Source: an uncultured Lachnospiraceae bacterium (lineage in GTDB: Bacteria > Bacillota > Clostridia > Lachnospirales > Lachnospiraceae). Taken from it: a stretch of DNA of 34,169 bases. The position numbers and the translations under genes are program-made. The notes beneath the pieces were generated by a model that was given only the letters and a program-made list of their open reading frames with translations, ran no database searches and had not been told where the DNA came from. Each line of letters starts with the position of its first letter. Position 1 is the stretch's first letter. The stretch lies in assembly GCA_905209865.1 (NCBI GenBank), contig CAJLUP010000004.1:1-34169 (forward strand). The letters are read 5' to 3'. This document shows positions 32,263 through 34,169 of the stretch, in pieces.

Positions 32263-33546
32263 ATGCCGAATGATAAAGAACAAAAAAATCCGTCGGAAGA
32301 CAGTGCGGAAGAACAAAACTATTCTTTTTTACAGGAAACGATTAAAGTAAAACCTACCAGCAGGGAATCACTTATAAAACAATTTGTCAGGATCGCAATT
32401 TACGGTCTGATCTTGGGGGTGTTTGCCTGCTTGGGTTTTTTTGCGCTTAAACCGTGGATACAGGAGTGGTTTGGGGGAAGTACGAAGACGGTGAACATTC
32501 AGGGAGATGAGCAGTCAGGGGAAGATCCTTCTCAAATTGCAGACGGGAATAGCCCTGAATCTGTATTTAATGCAGAAAGCTACGAAGAAATGACGGCAGG
32601 AATGAATGCTCTTGCCAAAGAGGCGCAGAGAAGCATTGTATCGGTGTCAACTGTGTCAGAGGATGAAGCTTGGAAAGGCGATATGACCGGAGAACACAGA
32701 AGTGTGTCAGGGATGATCACCGGAGATAACGGAAGGGAATTGTTGGTTCTGACAGACAGTTCGATCTGTGAAGACGCATCTGCATGGGAAGTGACTTTTT
32801 CAAATGGGAAAAAATTTCGGGCAGTATTGAAGAAGCAGGACGCTAACAGAAAGATCGCAGTATTCGGCATCGGGCAAAGCAGTTTGGATACGGATACGAA
32901 AAAGGCGGTTAAGGTTGCTGTTTTAGGCAATTCCAATGTAGTTATGCAGGGCGAGGGCGTACTTGCCCTTGGAAATATGTTTGGTTATACAGACGGGATG
33001 TCTTACGGCGTTGTCAGCGCATCGAATCATAAAGCGTCATTTTTTGACGGAGAGTGCGAAGTGATCGCAACAGACATTCCGGCAGAAGAGAAAGGAACAG
33101 GAGTCCTCTTTAATATGGACGGAGAGGCTGTAGGACTGATCTCGGCATCTGCAAGGAATGGAAGCGGGAAAAATGTCGTCAATGCATATGGAATTTCTGA
33201 TCTGAAACCGATCATCGAACTGCTTGTCAATGGGAAAAGCGTTCCTTATGTCGGTATTCGCGGAACAACGGTGACGCCTCAGTTATCGGAAGAACACGGG
33301 ATGCCTCAGGGAATTTATGTGGCAGATGTGGATCCGGATTCTCCGGCAATGGCAGCAGGCATACAGACTGGGGATATTATATGCCAGGCGGCGGGAGAAA
33401 AGGTGACGGATCTTTCGGCGTATCAAACGATCGTCATTGACTCGTCAGTGGGAGAAACGATGGAGCTTGTAGGAAAACGGCTTGGCGCGGACGGATATGT
33501 GGATGTGGATTTTTCTGTTGTGACAGAAGAAAAAAGCAGTGAATGA
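32263..33546 (+). CDS. HtrA/DegP-like membrane protein with apparently inactive protease domain
   Basis: This 427-residue protein has a cytoplasmic tail of ~45 residues, one membrane helix (~46-66), an acidic linker, a trypsin-like domain (~115-315) and a PDZ domain (~325-420: GIYVADVDPDSPAMAAGIQT, GDIICQAAGEKVTDL). The HtrA catalytic regions look altered. LTNNHV is LVLTDSSI (His lost), TDLAVLKI is RKIAVFGI (Asp lost) and GNSGGPLLN is EKGTGVLFN (Ser lost). Structural motifs such as LGNSNVVMQGEGVLALGNMF are kept. It may act as a scaffold or peptide-binding sensor. The ATG at 32263 is used because GGAGGA lies before it; an upstream TTG overlaps that site. Confidence 0.82.
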   Translation: MPNDKEQKNPSEDSAEEQNYSFLQETIKVKPTSRESLIKQFVRIAIYGLILGVFACLGFFALKPWIQEWFGGSTKTVNIQGDEQSGEDPSQIADGNSPESVFNAESYEEMTAGMNALAKEAQRSIVSVSTVSEDEAWKGDMTGEHRSVSGMITGDNGRELLVLTDSSICEDASAWEVTFSNGKKFRAVLKKQDANRKIAVFGIGQSSLDTDTKKAVKVAVLGNSNVVMQGEGVLALGNMFGYTDGMSYGVVSASNHKASFFDGECEVIATDIPAEEKGTGVLFNMDGEAVGLISASARNGSGKNVVNAYGISDLKPIIELLVNGKSVPYVGIRGTTVTPQLSEEHGMPQGIYVADVDPDSPAMAAGIQTGDIICQAAGEKVTDLSAYQTIVIDSSVGETMELVGKRLGADGYVDVDFSVVTEEKSSE

Positions 33547-33739
33547 AAAATTCAATAAGGGGTCATTCAATAAGGAAAGCAAGATCAAATCACGAAAGGT
33601 GAAAGAGACGAGCTAATATTAGACGATAGAAAGCGGCGGAATGGGAAGAAAACTGAATGCCGGAAGGCAGCAGAACTGAAAGAATATCAGATGCCGGAAT
33701 GAGATAAAAAATAAGATAAGAAGAAAGAGGAAATGAAAC

Positions 33740-34169
33740 ATGAGATATATTAGTGGTTTACATGAAGGAGAAACAATTCGGAATATTTACCTGTGTAAAG
33801 GAAAGCGTTCTGCTGAAACAAGAAATGGGAAACCATATGATAATGTACTTTTGCAGGATAAGACAGGGACGCTTGATGGAAAAGTCTGGGATCCCAATTC
33901 TCAGGGAATCGCAGAATACGATGAGAAAGATTTTATAGAAGTCTATGGTGAAGTGATCAATTATAACGGTAATCTTCAGATTAATATAAAACAGATCCGT
34001 AAAGCGGATGAAGAAGAATATAATCCGGCAGATTATATGCCGGTTACAGAAAAAAGTGTCGATGGGATGTATGAGGAATTGACCGCATATATCCGTCAGA
34101 TCTCTAATCCATATTTGAAAAAGCTGCTGGAGTATTTCTTTGTAAATGATAAGGAATTTGTTAAAAAAT
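33740..34169 (+). CDS. YhaM-type 3'-5' exoribonuclease, N-terminal part (3' end outside window)
   Basis: The first 143 codons are present. The protein starts MRYISGLHEGETIRNIYLCK, then has an OB-fold (VLLQDKTGTLDGKVWD, FIEVYGEVINYNGNLQINIK) and the beginning of the next region (EELTAYIRQISNPYLKKLLE). This arrangement matches YhaM, in which an OB-fold is followed by an HD-type nuclease domain that would lie beyond the window. AGAAAGAGG stands upstream. The preceding 193 bases (33547-33739) hold no gene; ATTCAATAAGG is repeated at 33550 and 33566. Confidence 0.88.
   Translation, partial: MRYISGLHEGETIRNIYLCKGKRSAETRNGKPYDNVLLQDKTGTLDGKVWDPNSQGIAEYDEKDFIEVYGEVINYNGNLQINIKQIRKADEEEYNPADYMPVTEKSVDGMYEELTAYIRQISNPYLKKLLEYFFVNDKEFVKK

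Overview
The window looks like a chromosomal segment of a low-to-mid-GC Firmicute, most likely a gut Lachnospiraceae (Clostridia). I infer this from the protein families (DUF951, MurT/GatD, class B sortase, small 2[4Fe-4S] ferredoxin, CPBP protease, YhaM), the strong AGGAGG-type ribosome binding sites, and the rpsF-ssb-rpsR and gdpP-rplI-dnaB gene orders. The genus cannot be fixed by eye. Both edges cut through genes: a beta-propeller protein on the left and a YhaM-type exoribonuclease on the right.

Layout. 1-2.4 kb: end of a beta-propeller protein, an unannotated 32-residue mini-protein and a WYL regulator. 2.6-3.7 kb: CPBP membrane protease (minus strand). 3.8-8.4 kb: a trehalose module in which treR (minus) diverges from treP-treC (plus). 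Three near-identical palindromic operators lie over two well-formed promoters. 8.35-9 kb: hsp20 behind a CIRCE element that overlaps the treC stop codon, closed by a strong terminator. 9.1-10.5 kb: MATE exporter. 10.6-13.7 kb: HAD phosphatase, murT and gatD, the last two amidating lipid II. 13.8-15.9 kb: LUD-domain protein, class B sortase with a repeat-bearing cytoplasmic tail, and DUF951. 15.9-17.1 kb: rpsF-ssb-rpsR with promoter, leader hairpin and terminator. 17.1-19.5 kb: a foreign-looking islet with a MarR regulator that has lost its DNA-binding domain, an EamA transporter, the first 30 codons of an MFS transporter, and a decayed ISNCY-like element. 19.6-23.5 kb: gdpP-rplI-dnaB. 23.5-24.4 kb: MerR-like regulator and a small ferredoxin (minus). 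24.6-27.6 kb: putP-like symporter (minus) diverging from an orphan sugar-binding lipoprotein (plus). 27.6-32.1 kb: mutS2, response regulator and histidine kinase in one minus-strand run. 32.2-33.5 kb: a membrane-anchored HtrA-like protein whose catalytic triad appears to be lost.

How it works together. The trehalose cassette is self-contained: import with phosphorylation (TreP carries its own EIIA domain), hydrolysis (TreC) and repression (TreR). The ribosomal, replication and c-di-AMP genes are ordinary housekeeping, but the islet separates two blocks that often sit together in related genomes. I found no complete new defence or biosynthetic system. The observations most worth checking are the MarR regulator without its helix-turn-helix but with an intact palindromic operator, the HtrA-like pseudoprotease, the 32-residue mini-protein, and the islet scar.
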